Positions 62,501 through 64,000 of a stretch of 64,000 nt of DNA are shown here, one piece after another. Location: positions 558,001-622,000 of the forward strand of contig JAMXDE010000013.1 in NCBI GenBank assembly GCA_026770025.1, given 5' to 3'. The notes under the pieces were generated by a model. That model was not told the DNA's origin and did no database searches. It saw only the letters and a program-made list of their open reading frames with translations. Source of the stretch: Craspedostauros australis. Taxonomy: Eukaryota > Bacillariophyta > Bacillariophyceae > Mastogloiales > Achnanthaceae. Position 1 is the stretch's first letter, and each line of letters begins with the position of its first letter. The position numbers and the translations under genes were made by a program.

Positions 62501-64000
62501 CTACGCCCAAAAGTGCTGAATGATCATATCAATTTCGAACCGGCACACCGGACACTTGTCGCCACGCGCTTTCAAGATGCGTGCGCATACCAGACAGCAC
62601 GCGACATGGCCTGTCTCACCATGCACGATGGTGGCGTTGCGTTCTTCCGTTAAACAGATGAGACATTTGTCATCGTCGCGGTCGGCCTTGGAATGATTTC
62701 TCCTTTGTGTCACCTTGTTTCGGCTGACATGCGGTTGTGCAGGACCATCATCGTCGTCGGTGGTGCATTCACCGCAGTACCGATTGCCGTTCTCTTCTCC
62801 ATCGCTGTCGTTGTCACCGGACGCCTCCATCGCTTCGCGGATGTAGCCTTCGACTTGCCGCTGCATTTGCAGATGATACATGCCGGGATTATCGGGATCG
62901 AAGGCCGAATCCAATCCAACAAATTCCACGACCAACTCGTTGCCCGGCGGCGGACGATTCAGGCGCACGGAGACCCACCCGCCGTTCCCCGCCAACCGCA
63001 GACGTTCGATGCACCGATCCATGGGATGATCCGAAAAGGCACGACCGATGATGCTGAGCTCTGCCCCCATCGGCGCATGGCCGATCTGCGGACTGGACAG
63101 CTCGACGTCACGACGAATGACGGCGCCCTCGGGCAGACGCACCTTGTACAAGGCGGGCACAGGAAACGACAACGGCTGCGCGACGGATCCGCGCTGTCCG
63201 CTGAGCGGATTGAGGAATTCGGAGCACCAGCCGTCGACCAAGCGCGCCATGCGCTGCGCGTCGTCCTGCAGAATGGATTGTACGCGCAGACGCGACAAAC
63301 CTTGCTGGTTGACCGTCTTGCGCGTGACGCGGATGAGCGAACCGTACGGGATGGTATCGACGTGCTTCGTGTTGAGTTCCAAACCCAACCGCACGAACGC
63401 ACCGACGGGGCATGTGACACGCCATATCCAAACGTCAGGATCCAGGAACGACGAGGGCAATCCCGGCGCCATGAGCGGATATCCATCGACGCTCAACACG
63501 ACGTAAGCGTTCGTGCGCCTTGATTCATTGCGCGCGACCTTGAGGACTTGCACGACGCCCTGTTCGCCATGCGGATAGATGGATTGGTGCATGTCCCCGT
63601 TTTGGTACGATGGACGCACGTTGATCTTTTTGAGCGTGGACGAATCGAGATGGATGATCTCCGACGCCACCAACGTCGATCCCGGTGACAAGGTCTCCAA
63701 CGAGGTGCGCATGACGACACCGGTCTTGAGTTTGGACGGCAATTCGCGCAGCAAGGCCAGCCCGCCATCAATCTGCCACCACATCGCGTCGCGGTCATTG
63801 CGGCTTTCGATGATGCTGTTGATGGTTCGGCTGTTGCCGTCATGATGATAGTGGTGGCGTTGCCAATGTTCCGAGGATGGGTGTGAATGTGGATGCTGGC
63901 GCTGCCGTTGCTGCTGCTGCTGCTGATTGCACTGGGTCTGGAAGGTCGCCTTCCAGTCCTTCCACCGACTGCACTCGCGATCTCGACATTCCGACCTCCA
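62501..64000 (-). CDS. MDM2-type RING finger protein, probable E3 ubiquitin ligase (5' part outside window)
   Basis: The frame is open from the right edge to the stop at 62501. An internal ATG exists at 63784, but coding-like sequence (His/Gln-rich, then NSIIESRNDRDAMWW) continues upstream, so the true start is beyond the window. The middle holds two or three SH3-like repeats of a kind common in stramenopile regulatory proteins, for example CPVGAFVRLGLELNTKHVDT and LPEGAVIRRDVELSSPQIGH. An acidic linker follows. The last 54 residues are a RING (62543-62665) with C-x2-C-x10-H-x4-H-x3-C-x2-C-x10-C-x2-C, including IVHGETGHVACCLVCA, then a 13-residue tail ending HFWA. The ligand order, spacing and tail length equal those of MDM2. 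It converges on the tri-domain nuclease gene 190 bp away. Confidence 0.85.
   Translation of the reverse strand, partial: WRSECRDRECSRWKDWKATFQTQCNQQQQQQRQRQHPHSHPSSEHWQRHHYHHDGNSRTINSIIESRNDRDAMWWQIDGGLALLRELPSKLKTGVVMRTSLETLSPGSTLVASEIIHLDSSTLKKINVRPSYQNGDMHQSIYPHGEQGVVQVLKVARNESRRTNAYVVLSVDGYPLMAPGLPSSFLDPDVWIWRVTCPVGAFVRLGLELNTKHVDTIPYGSLIRVTRKTVNQQGLSRLRVQSILQDDAQRMARLVDGWCSEFLNPLSGQRGSVAQPLSFPVPALYKVRLPEGAVIRRDVELSSPQIGHAPMGAELSIIGRAFSDHPMDRCIERLRLAGNGGWVSVRLNRPPPGNELVVEFVGLDSAFDPDNPGMYHLQMQRQVEGYIREAMEASGDNDSDGEENGNRYCGECTTDDDDGPAQPHVSRNKVTQRRNHSKADRDDDKCLICLTEERNATIVHGETGHVACCLVCARILKARGDKCPVCRFEIDMIIQHFWA

Noticed and set aside
1-64000. CRISPR arrays, rRNA, tRNA and bacterial operon signals
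   Set aside because: None was recognised by eye. Some GTTCGAA words occur (for example near 2820 and 3049), but no cloverleaf could be drawn around them. A tRNAscan-type search would be decisive.

Overview
The window is nuclear DNA of a photosynthetic stramenopile, most likely a diatom. Evidence: short GT-AG introns; four genes whose N-termini carry a signal peptide followed by an Ala-Phe junction (CA/AFVP, CG/AFVA, SA/FTAV, VA/FTPQ), the ASAFAP-type plastid presequence of organisms with secondary red plastids; Ty1/copia elements with long acidic gag-pol polyproteins; and clustered FkbM methyltransferases. No prokaryotic operon signals, CRISPR or rRNA were seen, and I recognised no tRNA. The species cannot be named from the sequence alone.

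Layout. 1-2621: the 3' part of an old Copia element (family A relative) on the plus strand, running in from outside the window. 2622-6556: single-copy DNA with one GT61-type glycosyltransferase and a degenerate 250-bp repeat. 6557-37262: one family A Copia element on the minus strand (LTRs 6563-7209 and 36577-37256, 6-bp target duplication tgttcg). It has been split by two later insertions of a younger family, B: a complete copy on the plus strand (8047-15921, duplication ggcgtt), and a minus-strand tandem array (18546-33920, duplication cacgat). The array holds two complete-looking internal regions, three full 813-bp LTRs and one extra 438-bp LTR piece. So almost half the window is one nested transposon locus.

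37263-46685: four tandem, same-strand genes for membrane-anchored FkbM-family methyltransferases plus a truncated fifth copy. 46917-64000: a compact gene-dense stretch with a probable plastid MATE transporter (4 exons), a secreted FKBP isomerase, a four-helix membrane protein of unknown family (2 exons), Cpn10 (2 exons), a Deg9-like HtrA protease, a histidine phosphatase of the phosphoglycerate mutase superfamily (2 exons), a small presequence-bearing orphan, a large protein that appears to combine NYN/PIN, metallophosphoesterase and RuvC/RNase H-like nuclease folds, and the 3' part of a gene ending in an MDM2-type RING finger.

The genes are not an operon. A loose theme of the right half is organelle protein and nucleic-acid quality control (Cpn10, Deg9-like protease, FKBP, the tri-domain nuclease, the RING ligase). 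The most unusual items are the tri-domain nuclease fusion, the exact MDM2 RING spacing in an alga, the FkbM cluster, and the nested Copia locus with its LTR rearrangement. Boundaries and motifs were read by eye; no homology search was run.
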